Part shown: one piece after another, positions 11,590 to 24,289 of the stretch
How the letters are laid out: each line of letters starts with the position of its first letter
Position numbering within the stretch: the stretch's first letter is position 1
Assembly (NCBI GenBank): GCA_032622095.1
Contig: CP136063.1
Location: 208,305,934 to 208,369,933, forward strand
Length of the DNA stretch: 64,000 nucleotides
From: Siphonodentalium dalli
Lineage: Eukaryota > Mollusca > Scaphopoda > Gadilida > Siphonodentaliidae
Reading direction: 5' to 3'
The notes under the pieces: generated by a model
Told to the model about the DNA's origin: nothing
What the model saw: the letters and a program-made list of their open reading frames with translations, nothing else
Database searches by the model: none
Program-made: the position numbers and the translations under genes

Positions 11590-14529
11590 ATCATGAAACC
11601 AGTATATTTTATATTCAATACTGAATGCAGACAGCGTCTGCAATAAACTCAACGAACTCAGATGTTTGACATAATAATTTGAATATGATGTCACAGCAGT
11701 TACAGAAGCGAAGCCTAAAGCTACGAAGGAGCCACGACATGTGGCAGCTTACAACACGGAAGGATACCAGCTTTTTCACAAAAATCTGGAATCTAGAATA
11801 GGAAGAGGAGTAATAATATATGTAAAGAGAAATCTGAAGACAGAGGAATATATATAGGTACAGAAGAATGCGACGAAGCAGTTTGGATAAAAATAGCACT
11901 AGACAGAGGAGACAGATTTGTCATTGGAGCACTATATAGGAGCCCAAACAAGAGTTCAGAAGAAAACGATAAAATCATTAACAGCTGCATAGACAGAGAT
12001 TGTAAAGAAGAGAAGAATAGTCATATTCTACTTATGGGAGATATGAACTATCCAAACATCAACTGGAAAACAACTGTATCAAAGGAAAAGAAAAGTGATG
12101 GCTTTATAGCAGTCATAGAAGAAAATTATCTATACCAACACGTGAGAAAACCGACGAGATACAGAGAAGGTCAGCAAGCCAATATATTAGATGTTGTACT
12201 TACCAACGAAGAAGATATGATACATAACTTAGAAGTGAAAAATCCTCTGGGGAAAAGTGATTATTGCATGCTGGACTTCACATACAAATGCTACATCGAC
12301 AAAGAGACACAAACACAGAAAAAAATGATACGATAAAGGAAACTACGAGAAGATGAGAGAAGAGCTTGATATAGACTGGAAGAAAATATTATCAGACTGT
12401 GAAAATGACATAAATGCACAATGGACAAGATTTTCACTCAACTTTGCAGAAATAATTAACAAACATGTACCAATAAAGAAAGCAGACAAGGGAAAAAACA
12501 GGAGACAATTGAACAAAGAAACCATAAACACCATCTAGAAGAAACATAGAGCATGGACGAGATACATAGAGAACAAGACGGAAGAACATTACAAAATATA
12601 CACAAGACTAAGGAATAAAGTCAAAAAGATGACACGCCAAAATCAGATATACCAAGAAAAGGAGCTAAAACAAACCCTAAAAAGTTATGGAATTATGTGT
12701 CCAGCAAAACCAATACCAAATCTGGATAATCGGATCTGGAAAAACAGGATGGGACGTTAACAACAAGTGACAGAGAAAAAGCCCAGGTCTTAGCAGACTG
12801 CTACACTGAGGTATTTACAATTGAACCATATGGTGAAGTACCAGAGACAAACATCTATAACACCAAGGAATCACTCGAAACAGCGGACGATATTACACCA
12901 GAGGCAGTGGAAATACGACTATCTAGATTAAATCCAACAAAGTCTCAAGGTCCAGATGGTTTCCACCCTCTAATCCTGAAAGAACTCGCCAAGGAACTGA
13001 GCAAGCCACTGTCAACAATATACAACAACAGTTTGAGGATGATGAAACTACCAGATGAATGGAAAGCTGCAAATATAACAGCAATATACAAAAAAGGTTT
13101 TTAAAAAGTAGGCAAACAACTATCGACCAGTCAGTTTGACAAGTGTGGTTTGCAAAGTAATGGAGGGATTCTTACGGGATAACATCATGGATCATATGGT
13201 AAACAACAATTTATTCAGCAAAGGTCAGTTTGGTTACATCAAAAGAAGGTCTACAACACTGCAGCTGCTACACACACTAGAAAAATGGACCAAATCTATG
13301 GACAGCGGACATCCAACTCATGTAGTATACATAGACTATATGAAAGCCTTTGATACCGTCCCACATATGAGGTTGATAAAGAAGGCTAGCAGTTACAACA
13401 TCGGAGGGAACATCCTAGGCTGGATACAATATGTTCTAACAGGAAGGAAACATCATCAGAGAAACATCCTGTCATTAGCGGCATCCCTCAAGGATATGTA
13501 CTTGGCCCACTGCTGTTTGTCCTGTACATAAATGACTTACATGAATGTGTTAAAATCAGAAGTGATGTTGTTTGCACAAAAATTTATAAGGAGATAACAG
13601 AGAAAAATGATATGGATACACTGCAAAGCGACCTTGATGAACTCCAAAGGTGGTCAAACAACTGGTTACTAAGATTCCATCCAGAGAAATGTGTTGTCAT
13701 GAATGTTGGGAAAGAGGAGTATCAGCCAAATTACAACTTGAAAGACAAGAATGGGAGTGAAACTAAATTAAAACAGGTGGAAAAAGAAAAGGACATAGGA
13801 GTAACCACAGACAGAAATCTATCATTTGAAGACCACATAAACGAAAAGATACAGAAAGCCAACAGTGTTCTTGGAGCCATCAGAAGATCGTTCACATACA
13901 AGGCTACTTAGACTATACCACAATGGCAAAACTCTACAAAGGACTGGCAAGACCATTACTCGAATATGCCCAACCTGCTTGGAGACCATATCTAAAAAAA
14001 ACACACAGTTCCAATGGAAAAAGTTCAAAAGAGAGCAACAAAATTAGTACCAGGACTAAAAGATATGGGATACGAGGATATGCTAAGAAAAATGGAACTA
14101 CCAACCCTGATGTACAGAAGCCACCGAGGTGATATGATTGAATGTTTCAAAATATTCAACTGCTACGATCCGGAAGTTTCAAACATTCTTACAAGAAACA
14201 CCGAATCTCGGACCAGAGGCCACAACTATAAACTGTACAAAGAAAGATCTAACTATGACGTTAGAAAACACACATTCAGCCAAAGAGTGGTCACTACTTG
14301 GAACATTCTACCAGACGAAGTGGTGTATGCTGAAGATATAAACCAATTCAAAAACAGACAAGATCATCATTGGAAAAATCAGGATGTTAAGTATGACTAT
14401 AAAGCGGAATTGGTGACTGATTTTCAACCATTCAACCAAAATATATCTAGAGATGCAGCCGAATACGGTGAAATAACACAATGTGAGGTGGATACAGTGG
14501 CAGACCGCCAGCGTCCACTACAGACGTAA
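11590..14529 (+). pseudogene. Decayed non-LTR retrotransposon ORF (CR1/Rex1-like): endonuclease plus reverse transcriptase
   Basis: Pieces in order across several frames form one LINE polyprotein. Near 11610 there is a NADS...NKLNEL start, then an AP-like endonuclease with TEAKPK, GRGVIIYVKR, ALYRSPN and GDMNYPNINW, ending near ILDVVLTN and GKSD (about 12300). The reverse transcriptase starts near 12907 (SQGPDGFHP), continues with YRPVSLTS and YIDYMKAFDTVPH (13320-13370), and has the RWSNNWLLRFHPEKC block at about 13650. The C-terminal section (14014-14529) has RATKLVPGL, FSQRVVTTWN and LPDEV. Stops and frameshifts occur throughout, and the F-A-D-D catalytic block near 13571 has lost its two aspartates through a small deletion, so it is dead. 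The clade is judged from motif style only; L2-like is possible. Confidence 0.9.
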
Positions 14530-14650
14530 GGTAATATATGCTTAATAATATGATCTTGAGGGCGTTACAATTTCTGACCATGGTATTCTTGTTTAGTTCA
14601 GGGTGGCTGCTAATGTCATGTGAACAGGCGACAGTGTAGATCATGTCATA

Positions 14651-14832
14651 CAGTAATGCTCTAAATAATCAACCCCTTAACCACAGCAGAATTATGGGTA
14701 ATTTTTCAGGATTTAGTCGGAAATATGGCTTGTTGCCATTCATTGGAAAACAAGCCATATTTCCGACTAAATCCTGAAAAATTACCCATAATTCTGCTGT
14801 GGTTAAGGGGTCGATTATTTAGAGCATTACTG
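14651..14832. mobile_element. TA-flanked full palindrome family P, copy 1
   Basis: CAGTAATGC...GCATTACTG ends; the two arms are near-perfect reverse complements. TA on the left, TG on the right. Lies about 120 bp downstream of the LINE stop. Confidence 0.85.
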
Positions 14833-14924
14833 TGCCTCTCTATTCCAGCTGCGCCACTAGCTATAGAGTAGATATTCATGACATGATCTAGCGGAAGTGA
14901 TGATTCTCCTCAATAAGCGAGATA

Positions 14925-15560
14925 ACTGGGTCCCGGCCGTATTGCATGGATTCATCCAGCTCCGTTCCGTGGTTTCAGAGATTCTTCCAGCTCAGGTTCC
15001 GTGGCTTTAGCATGCTACAGATCAAAATTCTTCTGTTTGGTGATCCTGCACTGGGTCAAAAGATATATTGTGACATTTGTAAGATAGTCCATGAATATTT
15101 CAAATCCACCAAAAGATTCAATACCAGACAATGAGTTCATATACTCAATATACGAGCCCACCTTACTGCTCAAATCCCCCCACACAACCTGAAACATCCC
15201 TTATTCAGATGACCTATACAGACATGCCTCTGTATCCCCTGATTGTCGGTGTTTGCACTTTTGTGTTGGTCACGTTATGTCATGTTTTGTTATTTTCTGT
15301 TGATGGGTCCGGGCTTATATAGGCTTGCCTGTTGTCTGGACCTGGTGCTATGTCGTTATACATTTTGCACAATAAACCATTAAAATAACATTCTGGAGTG
15401 TAGCATTTCCATATATGGAGCTTTTGAATTATTCATCACTTCCATATATGGAATGCTATTCCAGAACTTTGACCTGTAGCTCTAAAACCACGGAACCAGA
15501 CCTGGTGGATCCAATATGGCTGCGAGTTAGTGACAGGGCGTATAAGTGTATACGGGCGTG
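14925..15560. mobile_element. Palindromic MITE split by an insertion
   Basis: Both halves match the element at 9990-10225: 14925-15033 (CAGCTCCGTTCCGTGG, TTTAGCATGCTACAG) and 15388-15560 (CCATATATGGAGC, GGATCCAATATGGC). About 350 unrelated bases lie between. These include a 63-codon ATG frame (15131-15322) with a proline-rich start and one hydrophobic segment, followed by TATATAGGC and AATAAACC, so the insert could be a solo LTR or other retroelement end. Confidence 0.5.
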
Positions 15561-15629
15561 GGTGGTGATTTTTCTGTTATCAGTTGGATATTTCTCGCCT
15601 GACACACTAATTTGAAAGTTAAGACCGAA

Positions 15630-15957
15630 AGTTCGTTGTTCTTTCGGCGCACTTTTTGTCGCTTTCGGCGCACGCGCCGAAAGCGACAAAATGTGCGATA
15701 TTAGCGCATGTTTCGGCGCGCCGAAAGCGACAAAATGTGCGCCGTAACGGCGCACATTTTGTCGCTTTCGGCGCGTTACTATAATGGCGCACTTTTTGTC
15801 GCTTTCGGCGCGCGCCGAAAGCGCCATTAGGCATACTATATATTAGGTCCACTCCCTAATGGCGCGCGCCGGAAGTGACAAAAAGTGCGCCATTAGGGTA
15901 TGTTTCGGCGCGCGCCGAAAGCGACAAAAAGTGCGCCGAAAGCGCCATTAGCAAGTG
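15630..15957. repeat. GC-rich reiterated palindrome cluster
   Basis: GTCGCTTTCGGCGC and its complement GCGCCGAAAGCGAC alternate about eight times with spacers such as GCGCACTTTTT and CATTAGG. CpG density is far above the surroundings. The open minus frames here are by-products of the repeat. Confidence 0.85.
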
Positions 15958-16014
15958 GCCCTATAATAGGATTCCATACATGTGGGATAGATCGGAATTG
16001 GAAATTGCGGTCTG

Positions 16015-16097
16015 TTTCAAGGGGAAACGAGTTTATGCATATATTCTGTTGAGTATGAAGTGAGATGGTCGGATTTAGTAAACAGTACCCCTTTAAG
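16015..16097. mobile_element. Half copy of palindromic family N
   Basis: GTTGAGTATGAAGTGAGATGG and CGGATTTAGTAAACAGTACCC match the right arm of 8727-8940. Confidence 0.5.
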
Positions 16098-16150
16098 TAT
16101 GATGTAAAATAGGCAATATTATGATCACCCGTTTCAAGGGGATGAAATCA

Positions 16151-16290
16151 AGTGTCTGTCATTTGCAGAATGAGGTCCCCAGAGGGTGAATTTAGTTATG
16201 CTATCCCGCACAGCGGGCAAGAGTCGCCAATTCACCCTCTGGCCCGGGAACCTCATTCTTCTTATGCCTCAACTGCTATGGGAGACATTG
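16151..16290. mobile_element. Partial MITE family M (AGTGTCTGTC ends)
   Basis: AGTGTCTGTCATTTGCAGAA, then CCAGAGGGTGAATTTAG and its inverted partner AATTCACCCTCTGG. The full version is at 59965-60401. Confidence 0.65.
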
Positions 16291-16904
16291 GATCAGGTTT
16301 AAGTTTCCCAGTTGAATGTTGGTTGGTGATATATATTATTCATCAGAATAAAATGAGAATTTTTCATTTACTATTCAGAAATTGCATTTTTCTAAAATAT
16401 GTTATCTCTAGAATAATAGGAATTTAATCACTATATGAGCAAAATATAGTGTTTGTTTTATTCAGATAATCTTACTGTGTGAAAATTTATGATTTTTAAA
16501 CACAGAAATAGCGTCTTCTAAGCTGTGTAAAAATAATTCTCAAACTTTATACTTGTTCAGTTTAAACTTTATCAGTTCAAAGCTCAGAATCGCACAATCA
16601 TCAAGATTACTGTACTATGTGTGCTATGCCCGACTGTTCCTCATTTGTACCACTATAATATTATGCCATTAAAGCCTGTTTTTTTGGCCCAGGGTTACAT
16701 TGGTGTCGAATAGCCCAGAAGATAATTACTTGCATCTTTTTAGCCAAATTTATATTCATGGTTTTGACAAGTAGGACCATAATCGTTGCACAGAGTTGTA
16801 CTAATACCTCTTGATAAAGGTAAAGCATGAGCTGAATGTTTCGATGGGGGTCGTGGGTGTCAAATGTACTGCAAATAATAAGTAATGAAAGTGTCAATGA
16901 TACT

Positions 16905-19900
16905 GTAGCTCAACTTAGGTAGGGGAATAATTTAATGGTTGACAGTAAATGGAGGAATTAGGAAAGGTGCTAATTGAAATGTCTAAGTATTAAAGACAAG
17001 GTTTTTGGGCTGAATGACCCCCAAAATGACTCGTTCCCATCTACATGTCAATATCAACATTCATGACAAGTTTCCTAATGATCGGATCAGGGATGTGGTC
17101 TGTAGGGTGTGCCAAAGGATTTAGTGATGCAAAGAGTACATTCTAAAATGGCCACCGGCGGCCATGTCTTTTTGCCGAATGACCCCAAAATGACTCGTTT
17201 CCCATATACACGACAATGTCAACATCCATGACAAATTTCATGAATATCAAACAAACAGATCGGTCTATAACCCATGCTAATGGATTTTGTAGAAATATTT
17301 AGTCATACAAACAGTGGGGATGGGGGGGGGGGGGTCGAAAAAAAATTCCAGGCACGTATGATCATTTTAATTTTTTCCGGCCTCGGACCACCCACCCACC
17401 CAATTTCTTCCGTTTCCGGCCTTTTTTTCCAGGCAATTTTGGACACCCACCCTTTTTTTTCCATATCAGGAATTGTTTTCCGGTCAGTTTTGGACACCCA
17501 CCCCCTAAATACTTTATTGCGCGAGATTTTAATAGAACAATGCATAATGAAGATAACGATACTATTTGAATTTTTCATATAAGTGTCATTAATCAAGAAA
17601 TGTGTCAACTTAATCACATTTCTAGGGATAGACAGAGTGCCAAAGTTTTTATTAACATTCATTTTCATAATATATAGTCACATGATCTAGTCACATAATC
17701 ACATTTGAGTATTCTACAGACTACATGATACAACACATTTCAGATTATTTGATATTTTGATATTTGCTATGTGATATATTGCTTGAACCAAATTGTTTAT
17801 CAAAACATGTGGAAATACAACTGTTTATCCCAGTTCATCCCAGTTTGAAGAATAATGCTAATACCAAACATAACCATGATATACCCGCATGACTCTTCTT
17901 GGGGCATCTCAGAAACCAGAACTGAGGAAACATGTTATAGCGTGTAATGGGAGGCTGGTAGCCACTGCCTGAAGTAATAGGCTTCGTAATAATTGGTAAT
18001 ACCATATGGATGGATAGCCCAATCTCACTTCTTTTTTGCTCACGATATGAGTGACGATAAAATCTTTGTTACTGCGATTAACATTACAAGCTGATCCACA
18101 TTAACTTGGAAAACAATTTGAAATTGTTCAAGCTGGCCCGGCTGGCCTTCAATTTAAATGTTAAGATTTTCTGTTTTACGTTGTCAAATGTCTATTTTAT
18201 TCGATTATTTATTATATCTTTATTTCCATGTCACATATGATCAAGTGTGCTTTCATTCATTGTATTGCTTATTTTCAGCTGAGTTCTGCACAGTTATTCT
18301 TATTTTGTTGTATCAGTAGATGGAATCCTGATTAAATTTTATTTTTCCAATAGCGCAGTTTCTTGTTCTATCAAGTTGAATTTGGGTTATTGTTGGCCAT
18401 TGTGCAACTGATCCAACTTATGATAACCTCTATATATAGTATAGCATTGATATTAACTATATATGACCTGTTTCTGTTCAAAAAACATCAAAATAAGACT
18501 CAATAGCAGAAATGGAAGAAAAAAATTGGCACATGGAAAAAACTGCTTTTCGATAGACACCCACCCTATCATACATGCCTGGAAATGTTTTCCGACCCCC
18601 CCCCCCCCCCCCTGATAAAAAGAGTAAAATCCAAAATGGCCATTGGTGGCCATATTGTTTTGCCGAATGACCCCCAAAATGACTCGTTCCCATCAAGAGG
18701 TCACCCCGATGATCCATATGAAGTTTTGTGATGATCAGATCAGGGATGTGGTATGTAGGGTGTGTCAAAGTATTTAGTGATGCAAAGAGTAAAATCCAAT
18801 ATGGCTGCCGGCAGCCATGTTTTTTGGCCAAATGACCCCAAAATGACTCGTTCCCATCTAGAGGTCACCCCGATATTCCATATGAAGTTTGGTGATGATC
18901 GGATCAGGGATATGGTCTGCTGGATGTGTCAAAGGATTTAGTGATGCAAGCAGCAAAGAGTAAAATCCAAGATGGCAGCCAGCGGCCATTTCTTTTGGCC
19001 GATTGATCGTAAAATGACTCGTTCGCATCTACATATAAATGTCAACATTCATGACAAATTTTATGATGATCAGACAAGCAGTACGGCCTGTAACCCGCGC
19101 CAATGGATTCAATTTTGAAGTCCAAGATGGCCACCAGCGACCATGTTTTTCGGCCGAATTACCCCAAAATGATTCCTGCCCAACTAGGGGCCACTTCAAT
19201 GATGAATATGAAGTTTGGTGATGATCGGATCAGGGTTGTGGTCTGTAGGGTGTATGGAAGTATTTAGTGATGCAAAGAGTAAAATCTAAGATGGCTGACG
19301 GCGGCCATGTTTTTGGCCAAAAGACCCCAAAATGACTCGTTCCTATCTAGAGGTCACTCCGATGATCCATATGAAGTTTGGTGATGATCGGATCAGAGAT
19401 GTGGTCTGTATGATGTGTCAAAGGATTTAGTGATGCAAAGAGTAAAATCCAAAATGGCCACCAGCGGCATGTTTTTTGGCCGAATGATCCTAAAATGACT
19501 CGTTCCCATCTACATGTAAATGTCAACATTCATGACAAATTTTATGATGATCAGACAAACAGTACGGCCTGTAGCCCGCGCCAATGGATTCAAATTTGAA
19601 ATCCAAGAAGGCCACCAGCGGCCATGTTTTTTGGCCGAATGACCCCAAAATGACTCGTTCCCATCTACATGTTAATGTCAACATTCATGACAAATTTCAT
19701 AAAGATCCGACCAACGATACGACCTGTAGCCCGCGCGAAAGTATTAGTGATGCAAAGAGTAAAATCCAAGATGGCTGACGGCGGCCTGAAGTTGGTGATG
19801 ATCGGATCAGAGATGGTGATCTGTAGGATGTGTCAAAGGATTTAATGATGCAAAGAGTAAAATCCAAGATGGCCACCAGCGGCCATGTTTTTTGGCCGAA

Positions 19901-20247
19901 TGATCCTAAAATGACTCGTTCCCATCTACATGTAAATGTCAACATTCTTGACAAATTTTATGATGATCAAACAAACAATACAGCCTGTAGCCCGCGCCAA
20001 TGTATTTAATTTTGAAATCCAAGATGGCCACCAGCGGCCATGTTTTTTGGCCGAATGACCCCAAAATGACTCTTTCCCATCTACATGTCAATGTCAACAT
20101 TCATGACAAATTTCAGAAAGATCAGACCAAAGTAACGACCTGTAGTCCACGCCAAAGGAAATTGTTGACGGACCCACACACACACACACGGACGACGGAC
20201 GCCAACCCATGGCAATAGCTCAAACTTACAAAGTAAGTTGAGCTAAA
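16905..20247. mobile_element. 3.3-kb repeat element with expanded internal units
   Basis: The ends are inverted: TAGCTCAACTTAGGTA at 16905 and TACAAAGTAAGTTGAGCTA at 20228. Inside, units of about 155-170 bp recur at least ten times (17130, then 18620-20050), each with AAGATGGCCACCAGCGGCCA, GGCCGAATGACCCCAAAATG, ACTCGTTCCCATCTA and CATTCATGACAAATTT. The right end has CACACACACACAC then GGACGACGGACGCC, typical of dispersed invertebrate elements. No transposase frame. The stretch 17300-18590 holds poly-G and poly-C tracts and unrelated sequence. Confidence 0.75.
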
Positions 20248-20622
20248 AATGTTTGAATATAATTAAAGGGGTGGATACCCGAAAACATGTAGTAAAAAAC
20301 CTTATAAAATAGTAGAAAACTGATTTGGTGGTTCCAGAAAGTGGCCGAACTGAAAACAAATAGCCAATGTTTGGATTTGTTGTAGCCTGATCTAAGGACC
20401 TATTCCTTGGCTGCAATAAGAGGTATTAAAACACATGTTCCACATCATAAATTTAATTCACACTATTCACTATATCTTCCTGAATAAATATGTATATACA
20501 GGTTAATATTATTTTCTTGAATAAATATGTAAATACAGGTTAAGATTTCACCTGATGGAAAACAATTGTAAAATAATACTAACAATGGCTTTTAATGTGA
20601 TCTGCCTCCCCCCCCCCCCCGC
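20248..20622. other. No gene recognised
   Basis: AT-rich; TCTTGAATAAATATGTA(T/A)ATACAGGTTAA occurs twice (about 20478 and 20516). A poly-C run precedes the next element. Confidence 0.4.
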
Positions 20623-21142
20623 TAGATCATGCCATGAAGCTCTACTCTGGCTGACGCCCGTAGAGATCATATTTCACTACAAGACCTTGGAACTTTTTGA
20701 AGTTTTGACAAGGAACCTTATAAAGTCGAAAAATAATGCGGGGAATATATATATTATATACTTATTATTTGTTCCTTAATAATGTACTTCACTGCAGTTG
20801 AAGGTCCCCAACTCCAAATTGCATGTTTTTCTGTGACTTTTGTGAGCCGATATAGCAAAAAAACGTTGAATCAACTACCCAGGAAAAAAATCCTTAATTG
20901 TAAGCAATGCAAAGCAAAATCGCTCACATATTCACTTTGTCATGAAATTACTAGTTGGGACCTTCACCTACAGTGAAGTACATTATTAAGGAACAGATAA
21001 AACTAAAAAATATATTTTCCACGTTATTTTTTCAACTTTATAAGGTTCCCTGTCAAAACTTCAAAAAGTTACAAGGGTTTGTACTGGTGGAATATGATCT
21101 ATACGGGCGTTAGCCAGAGTAGAGATTCATGGCATGATCTAT
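20623..21142. mobile_element. Long-armed palindromic MITE
   Basis: Arms of about 200 bp: TAGATCATGCCATGAA, CTACTCTGGCTGACGCCCGT, TTATAAAG and TGTTCCTTAATAATGTACTT on the left all recur inverted on the right (20960-21142). The loop is about 110 bp. A second copy at 47465-48241 is split by another element. Confidence 0.8.
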
Positions 21143-21487
21143 ACCCCACATGCACTTCCCTTATGTGCCATTTCTATGTGCTCACCTAATTTACGTCCAT
21201 GATCATGGTAGTATGTCGTGTATACTACCATGGGGTAGAGCAGGCATGTATTATAGGGACGGTGCATAATGGCAGTGTATATAGGTGGGGGCAGCAGAGC
21301 GAGTTACAAGCCCATGTGATACTATGGAATATTACAATAATATTGGCATAAGAAAGTTGTTCCAAATGAAAACCTGAATGACGGAAAATTTATTTAGGTG
21401 ATTTAGGCTAAAAGTTCAGAGCAACCGTCATGCATACCATTTTCTGAGAAATTCTCAAAATAACACTAATTTTAAAACAGGCCCTTA

Positions 21488-21860
21488 GACATATTATGGA
21501 CTTGTTCGATGTGAGAAACTGATGTTAGTACTCAGGCGCTATGCCAAGTGTGGGAATGTAGCATTCTACTAGCATTACCGAAAATTTCAAAGACATAAAC
21601 CATAATGCTCCATAGATATCATTGCCTGAACTACTACGCTTAATTGTAAATATTTACATCTCGATTCGGGACGCTGCTATCGGCGATAAACTAACGCGAA
21701 TTATTTCGCCAACGAGAGTCATTGCATTAAAATTAATATATAAGAATGACGCGTGGGTACTGTAAATTTGGATTAATATGCGTAAAAATAACTACTTTAA
21801 GCAATATTTTTCTCCAGTTATATTTGATCACCCTACCGGAGTGTTTCACATCACTTTAAG
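21488..21860 (+). mobile_element. TTAAAGACATA repeat family, copy
   Basis: AGACATATTATGGACTTGTTC at the left, then TCAGGCGCTATGCC, CGATTCGGGACG and GATCACCCTACCGGAGTGTT near the right. Same order as 55590-55959. Confidence 0.6.
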
Positions 21861-22085
21861 CAATTTATTATAAGAAAATAATTAATAAAAAACCAAGTAA
21901 ACAGCATAATATAACACCAATTGGCTTTTTTTTTTCTGTCAAGGTTCTGACATATTGCCAGTTTAGCCACAAAGCTTCATTTATTGTAATTAGTTGGAAT
22001 TTATGTGCACCGTAATTGTCTATATTTAAAAAAAAGTTTAATGGGTGAAGTAAATGAACTGATGTTAAATGTTGTGTTTTTGGTA

Positions 22086-22914
22086 TTTAAAGATACATAT
22101 TCCGAATTAACGCTCCTAAATTACTATTTTGTGGCTTCGGGGTAAAACATATTTCATTCTAGTCTATGAACCCACCAATCAAAGCTTAGAGTTATCAGAT
22201 ATCAATTTTTTAAATCTGTTATTTTTCACCATCTGGAATATTTGGCAGCCTAACAAACATACTCTTGATACTAAATTGAGTTGAACAAAAAAAGTTTATC
22301 CTATAGTTGACATTAGTTGGCATTATTAGTAATTAAAGACATATTATGTACTTGTTCTGGTGCATCTAATTAATATATAAGAATGACGGTGTGTGTTGTC
22401 AATTTAGACATAATATTTGTAAAAATAACTACTTTGAACAAGATTATACTCCATTTCTATTTGATCACCCTACCGGAGTGTTTCACATCACTTTCTGATA
22501 ACTAAAGCGTCCTTTAAACAAATGTTGTTGTTGTTGGAAGCTGATGATATGGCGACCATCGAATTAGTTGTTTACCTTTAAAATTTCCCAACACGTGATT
22601 TATCAACATTTTGTTCAACGAAATATGGCCGTATTTTCACTCGAATGTTCACGAAATTTGGCCATATTACCACTTGTTTTTAGAGTTATCCATCTTCATC
22701 TGCAATATCGTCCAAGACCGTCCGCTTGACGACATGTTTCTGGGCCACAAATAATTGCACATCTCGAGAAATAACAAACTTCAAAAATCGATATCTGATT
22801 ACTCTGAGCTTGTATAGGTGGGTTCCTCGACTAGAATCAAAATATTTTTTACTCCCGAAGCCAAAGAAATAGTAATTAAGGAGCGTTAATTCAGATAATG
22901 CATCTTTTAAGTAC
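22086..22914. mobile_element. Inverted-repeat element with a nested insertion
   Basis: The terminal arms of about 57 bp (GAATTAACGCTCCTAAATTA near 22100; its complement near 22880) carry the TGGCTTCGGG/CCCGAAGCCA pair. A partial TTAAAGACATA element (22335-22500) sits inside. The block TTTTAGAGTTATCCATCTTC links this to 8036-8486. Confidence 0.65.
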
Positions 22915-23256
22915 ACATAAAGCTTATTTGTCAGTATTCAGAGTCACACAAATTGTTCACTCCATTTACCTTGATTCTTCATAAATACACATGGAGTCTT
23001 TTTGGAAATTTCTATTTCCATGTTCTAGTATGCAGCCATAACATGCCAACATGCAACCACATGCATGGAGCTTGTCACAAAATATCGAATTACAGAACTT
23101 GAGCATGCACACATCTTATGACATTATGCCTTTATAGATATGAATTAAAATGGTGACTCCTTTTGTGTATGTTTTACATTTAGGCCCTTTTATATATAAG
23201 AGTTTAATGAGTCCCCCCCCCCCCTATTGATAATAAAATGTTGATGTGCCTATATA
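22915..23256. other. No feature recognised
   Basis: AT-rich; poly-C at about 23213-23224. Confidence 0.4.
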
Positions 23257-23459
23257 CAGTAATGCTCTAATAATCGGCTCCTTAACCACAGGAGTAATTT
23301 TTCAGGATTTAGTCAGAAATATGGCTTGTTGCCATTCATCGGAAAGCTCTCATTGAGAGCTTTCCGATGAATGGCAACAAGCCATATTTCCGAATAAATC
23401 CTTAAAAGTTACCCATAATTCTGCTGTGGTTAAGAAGTCGATTATTTAGAGCATTACTG
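23257..23459. mobile_element. TA-flanked full palindrome family P, copy 2
   Basis: CAGTAATGC/GCATTACTG ends with TA on both sides. Central GAAAGCTCTCATTGAGAGC is the turn of the hairpin. Confidence 0.85.
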
Positions 23460-24289
23460 TAGTTCTAAACAGGGACACAGGTAGAGGGTTTTTGTTGACC
23501 AGTGGGAGGGGCTATGCTGGTGAAATGTCTAACTGCACACCCATCACCATCCCCCAATAGATCATTTCATCTTAGCTCCCAACTGGACCAAACTAAATTA
23601 CAACTGGTACCTCAAGATCTACAACTGTTGGAAATTTATCAAAACCTTACTGATAATAACAGTATATATCAAAATTATTACATGTAAATAGGAATCTATA
23701 TACCAGTACCAAACATGAATTCATAGCATAGGCAGGGTGGTGCGGGAGTGTTAACTTTCCTATCTCTGCCCCAACTTGAACCAGATGTGAATCCCAATCT
23801 ATGAGATCCATTGATCTAGTAATTTCAAATGGTATATTATAGAAGTTGAATTGAGTTCATTTTCATTAAAATAAGTTACAACATTAAGGGAAGGGTTATC
23901 AACATGGCACCTCTGATAATTGTTTCTTGAAATCATCAGCATAATAAATAAGACAGATCATTATCACAGATGAAAAGAAGTCAATAGCCTATATAAACAT
24001 AATATTGTAACACTTCAATGCGTGTACAACTGCACAGAACACAGCACATGGGAATTAATCTAATTTAATTTGAAATGAATGACAAAAGTAAACATTATCT
24101 GTTATTTGTTTTCAAATGCTGTCATATAAGATAAGATATCATTTCATTCACAGGAGACATTAGAGAGAATGACAGGCAGACAAGCTTTATATTGTTAGTG
24201 AAAGAGATGACTTCTCAAAAAATATTGTGGCATTAGGAATGTGAAAGAACAACATTTGTAACAGGGATACATGTACAGCTGTACTTACT
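23460..24289. other. No gene recognised
   Basis: A 61-codon frame at 23502-23687 has no known domain. Otherwise plain AT-rich sequence. Confidence 0.4.
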
